Assembly (NCBI RefSeq): GCF_043945595.1
Contig: NZ_JBIFNP010000001.1
Location: 2,914,001 to 2,978,000, forward strand
Direction: 5' to 3'
Length of the DNA stretch: 64,000 nucleotides
Source of the DNA: Paenibacillus_S sp043945595
GTDB taxonomy: Bacteria; Bacillota; Bacilli; Paenibacillales; NBRC-103111
The position numbers were made by a program, and so were the translations under genes. Of this stretch, positions 9,033 to 18,099 are shown one piece after another (within the stretch, counting starts at the first letter, position 1; the number at the start of each line of letters is the position of its first letter). The notes under the pieces are model-generated. The model did no database searches. It was not told the origin of the DNA and saw nothing but the letters and a program-made list of their open reading frames with translations.

Positions 9033-10840
9033 GGAGGCTTCGTTCCTTTGAGAGGCTGTCCATCCGGACTAAGATGGTTATCGCGTTCCTCAGCGTCAGT
9101 ATCGTGTCCGTGCTGCTGCTCGCGTTCTACTCGCATTATTACTACAGCCGGGCGGTCAAGAAGGACTTCGTGAACATTTCCTATGAAGCTACGAACCGGC
9201 TGAATTATTTTCTGGACTACTACTTCAAAGAGTTTCAGCGGTCGTCGAGCTCGCTTATTGAAAGCGCCACCATCCAGAATTGGCTGGTGAGCAAGGAGCA
9301 TGCAGCCGGAGACAGCGATGATATCGACCGGGAGCTGCGCCGCTATGTAGCGCTGAACTTCCCGGAAATCCAGAACATGTTCCTGATTTCCCGCAGCCAA
9401 GAGGTTGTGTCGATCCGTCAATCGTTCGTCGGCAACAACGATTACTCGTCTCAGCCGTGGAGCAGCCTGCCGCTGCAGTCTACGAAATACATCATTCCGA
9501 CCCATCTGGCAGACTATCCCGGCAGCCAGGGAGAAGGTGTCTTATCGATTGTGCTGCCTATCTTCGACATTCAATCGGTCGAATTGATCGGTAATCTCGT
9601 TATTGACATTTCGCTCACCGAGATTCATCAGGCGTTCAGCCGCTCCAAGCTCGGACAGACCGGGGAATTCTTCATTCTCTCCGACAATGACACGATTGTG
9701 TATCATGCCAACCACTATTGGAACGGCTTGCAGCGTTCGCAGACCGGGCTTGCAGGACTCAACCTGCCGGAGGATCAGGAGGCGACGATTCAGTCATTTC
9801 AAGGAAAGGATTACTTGGTTGCGACCGTCATATCAGCACGCACCCACTGGCGAATTATATCCATTGTGCCGTTCGAGGAGATGGCCGGCGAGCTGCAAGC
9901 AGCGACCCGTTCCACCCTGATTATCCTTGGCTTGATCGCCGTATTCATTATGCTGATCGTCCCGTTCTTGTCGGCGAAGTTCGTCCAGCCCATCCTGACA
10001 TTGAAAAATTTGATGCGTCAGGTGGCCGGAGGGAATCTCAGCGTCCGTTCGGTATCGGTTCCCGGCATGGATGAATTCCAGCAGCTGAACCGCAGCTTCA
10101 ATATCATGGTTAGCCGTTTGGAGGAGCTGTTCGAGACGAACACGACCTTGAAGCTCAAGGATGTCCAGTCTCAGCTCATGCAGAAAGAAGCGCTTATCAA
10201 GGCGCTGCAAAATCAGATCAACCCGCACCTGCTCTACAACTCGCTGGGCATTATCCAGAGCATGGCTTACCTCGAGGAGATGCCGATGATAGAGAAAATG
10301 GCCGGCAATTTGGCCGACGTGTACCGGTATACAGCCCGCTTCAGCGGGATGGAGGTGACGCTGCGGGAGGAGATCATCCACCTGCAGAAATATTTGGAGA
10401 TCATCCATGTGCGGTTCCCGAACCATTTTAACAGCCGATTGTATGTCCATGAGAAGTTCCAGACCTGTCCTGTGGTGAAGCTGATTCTGCAGCCAATCAT
10501 CGAGAATGCGGTGAAATATGCAGTGGAGCCGATGGAGGGGAAAGGGACGATCATCGTCAGCGCATATGACGACAAGAACGTGCTGGTCGTGGAGATCGCG
10601 GATAACGGAACGGGAATGGAATCGGAGATGCTGCGGGAAATCGAGGAGAAATTGAACCGGATCTCTTCCCAAGACATGACGAATTATTATGAAAGCGAGT
10701 CGCTCGGCCTGCTCAACGTGCATACGAGACTCGTACTGAAATACGGTTCGGGCTATGGCGTCCATATTGATTCTTTCGTCGGCAGAGGTACTGTCGTATC
10801 TTTACGAATGCCGCTGCTGCGCGATCAGCTGAAAGCGTAA
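9029..10840 (+). CDS. YesM-type sensor histidine kinase
   Basis: This 603-residue membrane kinase has a first transmembrane helix at about 15-35, an extracytoplasmic Cache-type sensor domain at about 40-285, a second helix at about 290-312, a HAMP linker, then the His_kinase domain with QNQINPHLLYNSL (H400). The HATPase domain shows ENAVKYAVEP (N box) and DNGTGM (G1 box). It presumably senses an extracellular sugar or binding-protein complex and phosphorylates the regulator encoded just upstream, with which it overlaps by four bases. The target is likely the importer starting at 10969. The family role is well established; the ligand is not predictable. Confidence 0.92.
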   Translation: MRRLRSFERLSIRTKMVIAFLSVSIVSVLLLAFYSHYYYSRAVKKDFVNISYEATNRLNYFLDYYFKEFQRSSSSLIESATIQNWLVSKEHAAGDSDDIDRELRRYVALNFPEIQNMFLISRSQEVVSIRQSFVGNNDYSSQPWSSLPLQSTKYIIPTHLADYPGSQGEGVLSIVLPIFDIQSVELIGNLVIDISLTEIHQAFSRSKLGQTGEFFILSDNDTIVYHANHYWNGLQRSQTGLAGLNLPEDQEATIQSFQGKDYLVATVISARTHWRIISIVPFEEMAGELQAATRSTLIILGLIAVFIMLIVPFLSAKFVQPILTLKNLMRQVAGGNLSVRSVSVPGMDEFQQLNRSFNIMVSRLEELFETNTTLKLKDVQSQLMQKEALIKALQNQINPHLLYNSLGIIQSMAYLEEMPMIEKMAGNLADVYRYTARFSGMEVTLREEIIHLQKYLEIIHVRFPNHFNSRLYVHEKFQTCPVVKLILQPIIENAVKYAVEPMEGKGTIIVSAYDDKNVLVVEIADNGTGMESEMLREIEEKLNRISSQDMTNYYESESLGLLNVHTRLVLKYGSGYGVHIDSFVGRGTVVSLRMPLLRDQLKA

Positions 10841-10926
10841 AATCAGATAAAGTCATGCGCCGAATAATCCGTAAAATCGGTTTAAAAATCGTAATTTCAG
10901 GTAACGAAAAGCGAGTTTCCCCGCAC

Positions 10927-10932
10927 TATAAT
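10927..10932 (+). promoter_or_regulatory. Probable -10 element of the importer promoter
   Basis: A perfect TATAAT stands 37 bp before the TTG start of the binding-protein gene, with no recognisable -35 hexamer 17 bp upstream. That pattern suits an activator-dependent promoter. Confidence 0.45.
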
Positions 10933-10968
10933 TAGAAGTGTAAAGATGAAACTAAAGGGGGAAATAAA

Positions 10969-12510
10969 TTGAATAAATGGTTTTCGATGTCCGCAGCTAC
11001 TTTGCTTGCGACCAGTATGGTCGCCGGATGCTCAGGCGGCAGCGCGCCAAGCCAGGACAAGGGAGGCGCGAGCGCACCTGCTGCGCAAAGCGCACAAGAC
11101 GATCTGAAGGATAAGCTGGAGCTTAACATCATGGCGATCAGCTATGAAGGCGGCGGTTGGCCGGCGAACAATCCGATGATCGACTATCTTAACAAGAAAT
11201 TTAATATCGATCTGAAGTTTCAATGGATCTCCCAGGATAACTACAATGAAAAGCTGAATGTTATGGCAGCATCCGGCGAGTTCCCGGATTCCTTCCTGCT
11301 CATGAAGGACGATTTCTTGAAGTGGCGGGATAAAGGAGTTTTCCTTGACCTTAAGCCCTACATCAGCAAATACCCGAATCTGACGAAGCAGCTCGGCGGC
11401 GAAGAGCAGCTGCAGTTCATGAGCCCGAAAGGGAAGTATTACAGCTTGCCTTACTACCAGATCGAAACGCAATTGTCCTTGGGTATCCGCAAGGATTGGC
11501 TGGATAAACTCGGCTTGAAAATGCCGACGACGGTGGATGAGTTCTACAACGTAGCGAAGGCATTCGCGAAGCAGGATCCGGATGGCAACGGCAAGAACGA
11601 TACGTACGGCTTCTCCACTTCCCTCGTTCCGAACAAAACCGACTTGAAGCATATCGACCAAATCAAATTCGCCTTCGGTCTCGTCAACAATTGGGGCCTT
11701 AAGGATGGCAAGCTCTTTAGCTGGCATACGCAGACAAAAGAGCTGAAGGACTTCGCCGCATACATGGCTAAAGCTTATGCCGAAGGCGTGCTCGACAAGG
11801 ACTTCGCGATCAACAAGGTCAAGGACCCGCAGGATAAATACGAGGCCGGCAAGGTTGGTATCGACGATGTCGTGCCGAATGTCTTTTACCAAACGATCGA
11901 CCCGAACACGAAGAAGATCGATCCGAAGGCGGAAACGGTACAGCTGCTCCCTCCTAAAGGTCCTACAGGACTGCAGGGTACGGCGACGAATGCCATTACG
12001 CAGCGGATCGTCGTCAATGCGAAGATCGATAAGAAGAAACAAGACCGTATGCTGATGCTGCTGGATTACCTCGTATCCGATGAGGGCAATACGCTCAACA
12101 AGAACGGAATCGAAGGCGTACACTATAAGAAAGACGGCGACAAATATGTGAAGCTGGATGCGTTTGATAAAGACCGTCCGATTCTCATCTCCTCCTGGTA
12201 CCTGCGCCGCTTTGATCTTAATACGCAAATTCGTCTCTGGGACGATAAGACAATGGTGGACAACGTAAATAAGTGGTTCAAGAACAGCGAGCCGTATAAG
12301 ATGACGAACTACGCTGCGGGTCTCGAGTCGGCTACCGAGACGAAAACCGGCATTAGCATTGATCAGAAGTTTATGACAGCCTTGATTAAAGTCATTATGG
12401 GTGAGCAGCCGGTGGATTCGCTGGATCAAGCGGTAGAGCAATGGAAGAAAGACGGCGGAGACAAGATTACGCAAGAATACAACGACGCTTATCAGCAATC
12501 GGCAAAATAA
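10969..12510 (+). CDS. Extracellular sugar-binding lipoprotein of an ABC importer
   Basis: This 513-residue solute-binding protein is of the LplA-like, large family 1 type. The signal peptide ends in the lipobox MVAGC, with C21 as the lipidated residue, followed by a Ser/Gly/Ala-rich spacer. The start is TTG at 10969, preceded by AAAGGGGGAAA; the next ATG would cut the signal peptide. It captures an oligosaccharide outside the membrane for the two permeases that follow. No ATPase gene is present, as usual for this family, which borrows a shared MsmX-type ATPase. A GC-rich hairpin separates it from the permeases and may set a higher level for the binding protein. Confidence 0.92.
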   Translation: MNKWFSMSAATLLATSMVAGCSGGSAPSQDKGGASAPAAQSAQDDLKDKLELNIMAISYEGGGWPANNPMIDYLNKKFNIDLKFQWISQDNYNEKLNVMAASGEFPDSFLLMKDDFLKWRDKGVFLDLKPYISKYPNLTKQLGGEEQLQFMSPKGKYYSLPYYQIETQLSLGIRKDWLDKLGLKMPTTVDEFYNVAKAFAKQDPDGNGKNDTYGFSTSLVPNKTDLKHIDQIKFAFGLVNNWGLKDGKLFSWHTQTKELKDFAAYMAKAYAEGVLDKDFAINKVKDPQDKYEAGKVGIDDVVPNVFYQTIDPNTKKIDPKAETVQLLPPKGPTGLQGTATNAITQRIVVNAKIDKKKQDRMLMLLDYLVSDEGNTLNKNGIEGVHYKKDGDKYVKLDAFDKDRPILISSWYLRRFDLNTQIRLWDDKTMVDNVNKWFKNSEPYKMTNYAAGLESATETKTGISIDQKFMTALIKVIMGEQPVDSLDQAVEQWKKDGGDKITQEYNDAYQQSAK

Positions 12511-12518
12511 GGCAAGCA

Positions 12519-12551
12519 GGAGGCCCTGTGTCAGCTGCAGAGCCTCCCCCT
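12519..12551 (+). terminator. Attenuator-like hairpin between binding protein and permease
   Basis: GGAGGC pairs with GCCTCC, extended by an inner CTG/CAG, with only a short TTT after it. It is likely an RNA-stabilising or partial-termination hairpin that raises the binding protein relative to the permeases. Confidence 0.5.
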
Positions 12552-12625
12552 TTGTGAACATGTGAAAGTTATTGAGAAAAGAACTTCTCCGAAGCACTGC
12601 TTCGCAAAATTTGAGGAGGAGAACT

Positions 12626-13588
12626 ATGCAAACTGGAAGACAACCATCGGCAACGGCACCAACGTCTCTTCCCCGGTTATCCAGACGGAAACGACAGTCT
12701 TCTTGGGCTCGCGGGATTCCTATGTATTTGATGATATTGCCCGGCTTTTTATTTTTCCTCATCTTCAAGTATGTTCCGATGGGCGGGCTGATGATCGCCT
12801 TTCAGGAATACGATCCGTTTGACGGCTTTACCGGCAGTCCTTGGGTCGGCTTCGACAATTTTCAGCGCCTTTTCACGGATCCGGATTTTTGGACACTGCT
12901 CGGCAATACGCTGATGCTCAGCGGCCTGAATCTGTTCCTGTTCTTCCCGGCGCCGATCTTGTTCGCTGTTCTGCTTAATGAAGTAGGCAAAGCGTGGTTT
13001 CGCCGCACGGTGCAGACGATCATCTACATGCCGCACTTTTTGTCCTGGGTTATCGTGGTCAGCATTACAGTAGTACTGTTCGCGACGCAGGATGGAGGGA
13101 TTAACAATCTGCTAAGCAGTATGGGCTATGACCGAATCGAGCTGATGACCAATCCTCACTATTTCCGGTTCCTGTACGTGGCTCAGAACATCTGGAAGGA
13201 AACCGGCTGGAACGCCATCATCTTCCTGGCCGCCTTGGCAGCAATTGATCCGACACTCTACGAGGCCGCTGTCGTCGATGGCGCGAACCGCTGGAAGCAG
13301 GTATGGCACATTACGCTCCCGGCGCTGAAATCCACGATTATCATCATGTTCATTCTGCGTCTCGGACAAGTGATGGAGCTCGGCTTCGAACACATTCTGC
13401 TTCTGCAAAATCCGGTGAACCTGTCGGTTGCCGATGTGTTCGATACGTATGTATATCGTACAGGGGTGTTGCAGGGCAATTTCAGCTACTCGACTGCGGT
13501 CGGTATTTTCAAATCCGTGATCGGCCTGGTGCTGATCGTCGTGGCTAACCGTATGGCCAAGGCATTCGGACAAGAGGGGGTGTACTAA
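12626..13588 (+). CDS. ABC sugar permease, LplB type
   Basis: This 320-residue inner-membrane protein has about six helices. The first is at about 30-50 (LMILPGFLFFLIF), followed by the family-typical KYVPMGGLMIAFQEYDP. The cytoplasmic EAA loop that contacts the ATPase reads AAVVDGANRWKQVWHITLP. The ATG at 12626 follows GAGGAGGAG at a good distance; the longer frame from 12572 lacks a ribosome binding site. It forms the importer channel with the next gene product, one base apart. The substrate is inferred to be an oligosaccharide processed by the locus sulfatases. Confidence 0.92.
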   Translation: MQTGRQPSATAPTSLPRLSRRKRQSSWARGIPMYLMILPGFLFFLIFKYVPMGGLMIAFQEYDPFDGFTGSPWVGFDNFQRLFTDPDFWTLLGNTLMLSGLNLFLFFPAPILFAVLLNEVGKAWFRRTVQTIIYMPHFLSWVIVVSITVVLFATQDGGINNLLSSMGYDRIELMTNPHYFRFLYVAQNIWKETGWNAIIFLAALAAIDPTLYEAAVVDGANRWKQVWHITLPALKSTIIIMFILRLGQVMELGFEHILLLQNPVNLSVADVFDTYVYRTGVLQGNFSYSTAVGIFKSVIGLVLIVVANRMAKAFGQEGVY

Positions 13589-13589
13589 G

Positions 13590-14459
13590 ATGAGAGCCTA
13601 TGATTCCCGGGGCAAGGAGCCGGAATTTAAAATAGTGATTAATGGGATTCTGGTCATTAGTCTGCTGGTCGTCTTGTTCCCGTTCTTGTACGTGCTTATG
13701 ACCTCATTCGCACCGCGAGAGGAGATTCTAACCCGCGGTTTCTTCCTGATCCCCCACCAGTGGACTTTGAATGCCTACGGCTATTTGATGAGCAGCGATC
13801 AATTCGTCGGCTCGTTCAAGAATGCCATCACGATTACCGTGTTTGGAACGATCGTTAATATGGTGTTTACTTCGCTTATGGCGTACGGCTTATCCAAGCC
13901 ATGGCTGAACGGCAGGCGTGTGCTTAACTTCATGGTGCTGTTCACCATGCTGTTTAACGGCGGTATCATTCCGACTTATTTGGTTGTGAAAGAGATGCAC
14001 CTGCTCAACAGCTTCTGGGCGCTCTTCCTGACGGGAGCGATTGCTCCGTTCCACCTGATCGTGCTGCGCAGCTTCTTCCAGAATATCCCTATAGAGCTGG
14101 AGGAATCCGGCCGGATCGACGGGTGCAGCGAGCTCAGACTGTTCTGGCAGATCATTCTGCCGTTGTCCATGCCGGCAATTGCTACGTTCACGCTATTCTA
14201 CGCGGTGCAGAACTGGAACTCGTATTTTAACGCGGTACTCTACTTAAACGACTCGGCCAAGTGGCCTTTACAAGTATTTTTGCGGCAAATGATGAACGAA
14301 GGGAATACCAGCCTGGAGAACATGACGACCGAATACCAGTACAGCCCGGCTGTAAAAATGGCGGCGATCGTGCTGACGGCGCTTCCGCTGCTTGTCATTT
14401 ATCCTTTCCTGCAAAAATACTTTAATAAAGGGATGCTGATGGGCTCTGTCAAAGGGTAG
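13590..14459 (+). CDS. ABC sugar permease, LplC/YtcP type
   Basis: This 289-residue permease partner begins directly after the previous stop. It has about six helices. The EAA loop reads LEESGRIDGCSELRLFWQIILPLS, and it ends with the family-typical KYFNKGMLMGSVKG. Together with the 12626 product it forms the transmembrane channel fed by the lipoprotein at 10969. Gene order, binding protein then two permeases, is the usual Lpl arrangement. Translation is probably coupled. The following rbsD-like gene starts 37 bp later, so the sugar branch is likely co-transcribed. Confidence 0.92.
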   Translation: MRAYDSRGKEPEFKIVINGILVISLLVVLFPFLYVLMTSFAPREEILTRGFFLIPHQWTLNAYGYLMSSDQFVGSFKNAITITVFGTIVNMVFTSLMAYGLSKPWLNGRRVLNFMVLFTMLFNGGIIPTYLVVKEMHLLNSFWALFLTGAIAPFHLIVLRSFFQNIPIELEESGRIDGCSELRLFWQIILPLSMPAIATFTLFYAVQNWNSYFNAVLYLNDSAKWPLQVFLRQMMNEGNTSLENMTTEYQYSPAVKMAAIVLTALPLLVIYPFLQKYFNKGMLMGSVKG

Positions 14460-14496
14460 GCCGGTACTTATTCCGAATCGGAGGATGCGATAAATT

Positions 14497-14895
14497 ATGA
14501 AGAAAACAGGGCTGCTGCATTCGGAAATCTCCCATGTGATTGCCAAGATGGGACATAGAGATAGCCTCGTGATCGGGGATTGCGGGCTGCCCATCCCGGC
14601 TCATGTCCAGCGGATCGATCTTGCGTTGACGGCCGGGGTACCGGGCTTTATCGAGACGCTCCGGGTCGTTCTAACCGAGCTGCAAATGGAAGAGGCCTGG
14701 ATTGCCGCTGAGCTAAGTGCCGCCGGAAGCCCTATCTACTCACAGTTTATGGAAACGATCGGGGGCGTTCCTGTACATGAGCTTCCGCATGACGGCGTGA
14801 AGAAGCTGATTGCGGAGCGCGCGGTCGCAGTCGTTCGGACAGGCGAGTGTACGCCGTATGCCAATGTTATTTTGCAATCGGGGGTTACATTCTAA
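14497..14895 (+). CDS. rbsD: D-ribose pyranase / RbsD-FucU family mutarotase
   Basis: This 132-residue protein has the full length and motifs of RbsD: MKKTGLLHSEISHVIAKMGH with the catalytic histidine at residue 20, then GDCGLPIP and a C-terminal RTGECTPYANVILQSGV. RbsD converts beta-pyranose to beta-furanose ribose, so that ribokinase can use it. A GGAGG ribosome binding site precedes the ATG. It lies between an oligosaccharide importer and ribokinase rather than in an rbsACB operon, which suggests that the ribose is released inside the cell from a larger imported compound. The family also includes FucU and related mutarotases, so the exact sugar is less certain than the fold. Confidence 0.92.
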   Translation: MKKTGLLHSEISHVIAKMGHRDSLVIGDCGLPIPAHVQRIDLALTAGVPGFIETLRVVLTELQMEEAWIAAELSAAGSPIYSQFMETIGGVPVHELPHDGVKKLIAERAVAVVRTGECTPYANVILQSGVTF

Positions 14896-14951
14896 TACGT
14901 ACAATCGCTTGCGGGCCAGGCCGGAAGAGAAGGGGAGGGAATAAATAAACG

Positions 14952-15857
14952 ATGAGTCGGATCGTAGTTGTAGGCAGTATGAATATGGATGTCGTCAGCC
15001 GAGTTACGAACTATCCGGTACCCGGCGAGACGATCAAGAGCAAGGGCACGGAGTTCCATTACGGCGGGAAAGGCGCGAATCAAGCTGTCGCTGCTGCACG
15101 TGCGGGAGGCCATGTCACGATGATCGGAGCGGTCGGCACGGATGCCTTCGGAACGGACATTATGAAATCGATGCAGCTGCAAGGCGTGAATATGTCGGGC
15201 GTGTCGGTGAAGCCGGGCTCCACGGGAATGGCATATATTCTGGTCAACGATGCGGGTCAGAATCAGATCGTCCTGACGGAAGGATCCAACGGACTGCTGC
15301 TGGAGGATGATGTAAGTCAAGCTTTCTTCGATAAGGCCCAGGTCATTGTACTGCAGAATGAAATTCCTTGGGAAACGAATCTTAGCGTGATGAAACAGGC
15401 CAAAGCGCTAGAAAAGAAGGTCATCTTTAACCCTGCGCCGGCGGTCCGCATCCCGGAAGATGTGCTCCCGCTCATCGGCACCTTGGTTCTGAACGAATCG
15501 GAAGCCGAATATTTAAGCGGCCGACCTGTTGAAAGCAACGAGGACGCTGTTCAAGCAGCGCGTGATTTTATAGATGGCGGCGTTCGTGAGGTGATCGTAA
15601 CACTGGGGTCGCAAGGCTCTCTGTACATTGATAACGCCGGCAGCCGCATCTTTACCCCGGCATTCCCGGTTCAGGCCGTGGACACGACTTCAGCGGGGGA
15701 TACATTCATCGGCTGCTACGCCGCCTGCATTTGCTCTGGTAATCCGGTAGAAACAGCGCTGCGCTATGCTTCGGCTGCAGCTGCGATTGCGGTTACCCGG
15801 CATGGGGCGCAGGCTTCGATTCCGTCGCTGGAAGAAGTCGAAGCGTTTTTAAGATAA
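14952..15857 (+). CDS. rbsK: Ribokinase, PfkB family
   Basis: This 301-residue kinase has the N-terminal ribokinase motif GSMNMDVVSRV, the PfkB signature 1 around YGGKGANQAVAAARAGG, and signature 2 DTTSAGDTF with catalytic base D250. It phosphorylates ribose (or a near analogue) at O5 with ATP in the cytoplasm, feeding ribose 5-phosphate to the pentose phosphate pathway. Pairing with RbsD supports ribose as substrate. It sits 57 bp after rbsD, and a good GGGGAGGG ribosome binding site precedes the start. Length and motifs are normal. Confidence 0.92.
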   Translation: MSRIVVVGSMNMDVVSRVTNYPVPGETIKSKGTEFHYGGKGANQAVAAARAGGHVTMIGAVGTDAFGTDIMKSMQLQGVNMSGVSVKPGSTGMAYILVNDAGQNQIVLTEGSNGLLLEDDVSQAFFDKAQVIVLQNEIPWETNLSVMKQAKALEKKVIFNPAPAVRIPEDVLPLIGTLVLNESEAEYLSGRPVESNEDAVQAARDFIDGGVREVIVTLGSQGSLYIDNAGSRIFTPAFPVQAVDTTSAGDTFIGCYAACICSGNPVETALRYASAAAAIAVTRHGAQASIPSLEEVEAFLR

Positions 15858-15933
15858 CAACTTCGCGCACGCTTGCCGCTTATACGTAAGATTTTGCAAC
15901 AAATATCCTATACAAACGAAGGTGGTACCTTTC

Positions 15934-18072
15934 ATGGCTATTCAACACGATTATATCGAACGCGTCTATGCGGGCTGGCTCGCAAAAGTCATCGGAGTTC
16001 GCCACGGCGGCAATATCGAGAACTGGACTTATGAGCGCATTGAGCGCACATTCGGCGAAATTACCGGCTATCTGCACGAATTTAAAAACTTCGCAGCAGA
16101 CGACGATACGAATGGACCGCTCTTTTTCCTGCGGGCCCTTGAGGATTATGTGTGCAGCAAGGACATCACGGCCGAGCAAATGGGCCTCACCTGGCTCAAT
16201 TATGCTCCAGACGGTCACGGCTTCTACTGGTGGGGAGGGTATGGTAAGTCGACGGAGCATACAGCCTACATCAACCTCAAGAACGGCATTATGGCACCGC
16301 GCTCCGGATCGATCGAGCAGAACGGTCTGGCGGTTGCCGAGCAGATCGGCGGACAAATTTTCATCGACGTGTGGGGTCTTGTCGCACCCGGGGATCCGGA
16401 GCTGGCTGCCCACCTCGCTGAAAAAATCGCATCCGTCTCCCACGACGGAAACGGCAAATTCGGGGGGATGTTTATAGCGGCATGTATCGCAGCTGCCTTC
16501 GTAGAGCAGGACATCGAGCGTATCATCGAGATCGGTCTGGCAACGATTCCGGCGGACAGCGAATACACGCAGGTTACACGCAAAGTTATCGAGTTCTACA
16601 AGGCTCATCCGAACAACTGGCGCGATTGCTTCCATTTTGTTAAAGAAAATTATGGTTACCATAAATATCCGGGACACTGCCATATTATCCCGAACTCCGC
16701 CGTTATGATTCTGTCGCTCTTGTACGGGGAGGGCGATTTCTCCAAGACGATCAACATCTGCAACATGTGCGGCTGGGATACGGATTGCAATGTAGCGAAC
16801 GTAGCGACCATTATCGGTGTGCGCAACGGCATCGAAGGCATCGACGATAAATGGCGAAAGCCGATCAACGATTTCCTGTGCTGCTCCAGCGTTATCGGCT
16901 CGCTTAACATTCTGGATCTGCCTTGGTGCGCCTCGTATATCGCTAAGCTCGGCTACAAGCTGGCCGGTGAGGAAGTGCCGGCGGCCTGGTCAGGCATATT
17001 CGAAGCGAAAGGACTGCATTTCCATTTCGAATACCCGGGCTCTACGCATGCGTTCCGTCTCGAGCATACGGATAACCTGCCAGTAACCGGACGGATCGAA
17101 AACTCCGGCGACCTGTCCGCTTCCGGCAGCCGATCGTTGAAGGTGCTGTTCGATAAAGTACAAGGAGGCTGCGCCTACCGGGTGTACCACCAAACTTACT
17201 ATCGTCCGCACGATTTTAACGACAGCCGTTATGACCCATGCTTCTCACCGATTCTATACCCGGGCCAGACCCTGTCGGCCAAAGTCATTCTGCCCGGATC
17301 TACAGGTCAGCGCGTGCTGGCGCGACTGTATGTCATGGACGGGAATAGCGGCCGCTTCCACTACGGGGAGTCCGTGCAGCTGGCTGCTGACGAATGGATG
17401 AGCCTGGAGTACCCAATCCCGCAAATGAACGGGGCTTGCATCGAGCATGCCGGTGTGGAGCTGATCCCGATGGACGGGAAAGGAGAAAAAGGCCCAAGCC
17501 TCGTATGCCATATCGATGACATCATTTTCGGCGGTAAGCCGAACTATTGTGTCGATTTTGCCAAGGAGCGGATCGAGAAATGGACAGGGCTGCACCTCGA
17601 AGTGAGTCAAATGACATTCCTGCGCGGGATCTGGACGCTGGAAGACGGTGAGCTGAGCGGCAGCTTCGCCGGTGAAACGGCGGAAGCCTACACCGGTACG
17701 CTCGAGTGGGAAAATTACGAGTTCACCTCGGTTGTTGTGCCGAAGCTGGGGGCTCACCACCGTGTCAGCTTCCGTGTGCAGGGCGGTATCCGATCTTATG
17801 CAGCAGGCTTCGCACCGGAAGGCAAGCTTGTACTGTATAAGAACGATAACGGATACTCGGTGCTTTGCGAGGCGGCTTGCGAATGGAAAACGGAAGAGGC
17901 GGCTGAGATTGCGGTTAAAGCGGAGGGCAATCGATTCCAAGTATCTGTGAACGGCAAGCAGTTGATCGACTATATAGATGAGAGCAACCCATATTTAACA
18001 GGTATGATCGGATTCTCGAACGCAGCGGGCAGCCATACGCATTATCGTAGCTTTTCGCTTGCGAGCCTGTAA
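15934..18072 (+). CDS. ADP-ribosylglycohydrolase-fold protein with C-terminal jelly-roll domains
   Basis: This protein has 712 residues. Residues 1 to about 340 match the DraG/ADP-ribosylglycohydrolase fold. The N-terminal metal motif is AADDDTNG (D56-D58) and the C-terminal motif GWDTDCN (D282, D284) is followed by VANVATIIG. These acidic residues bind the two Mg ions in characterised members. The rest looks like beta-sandwich carbohydrate-binding-type domains and ends in a 3-keto-disaccharide-hydrolase-like jelly roll. ATG 15934 with GAAGGTGG upstream is preferred over GTG 15922. There is no signal peptide. Placed after rbsD and rbsK, it is a good candidate to cleave a ribosyl bond and release ribose; that is inference. 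It is not a standard protein-deADP-ribosylating enzyme in length. Confidence 0.75.
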   Translation: MAIQHDYIERVYAGWLAKVIGVRHGGNIENWTYERIERTFGEITGYLHEFKNFAADDDTNGPLFFLRALEDYVCSKDITAEQMGLTWLNYAPDGHGFYWWGGYGKSTEHTAYINLKNGIMAPRSGSIEQNGLAVAEQIGGQIFIDVWGLVAPGDPELAAHLAEKIASVSHDGNGKFGGMFIAACIAAAFVEQDIERIIEIGLATIPADSEYTQVTRKVIEFYKAHPNNWRDCFHFVKENYGYHKYPGHCHIIPNSAVMILSLLYGEGDFSKTINICNMCGWDTDCNVANVATIIGVRNGIEGIDDKWRKPINDFLCCSSVIGSLNILDLPWCASYIAKLGYKLAGEEVPAAWSGIFEAKGLHFHFEYPGSTHAFRLEHTDNLPVTGRIENSGDLSASGSRSLKVLFDKVQGGCAYRVYHQTYYRPHDFNDSRYDPCFSPILYPGQTLSAKVILPGSTGQRVLARLYVMDGNSGRFHYGESVQLAADEWMSLEYPIPQMNGACIEHAGVELIPMDGKGEKGPSLVCHIDDIIFGGKPNYCVDFAKERIEKWTGLHLEVSQMTFLRGIWTLEDGELSGSFAGETAEAYTGTLEWENYEFTSVVVPKLGAHHRVSFRVQGGIRSYAAGFAPEGKLVLYKNDNGYSVLCEAACEWKTEEAAEIAVKAEGNRFQVSVNGKQLIDYIDESNPYLTGMIGFSNAAGSHTHYRSFSLASL

Positions 18073-18099
18073 TAGATTGAACTAAAGGAGGGCTAAACG

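Noticed and set aside
11032..12768. A 578-codon minus-strand frame opposite the binding-protein gene
   Set aside because: It is antisense to a clear lipoprotein gene, reads as low-complexity Arg/Leu/Ile and has no motif.
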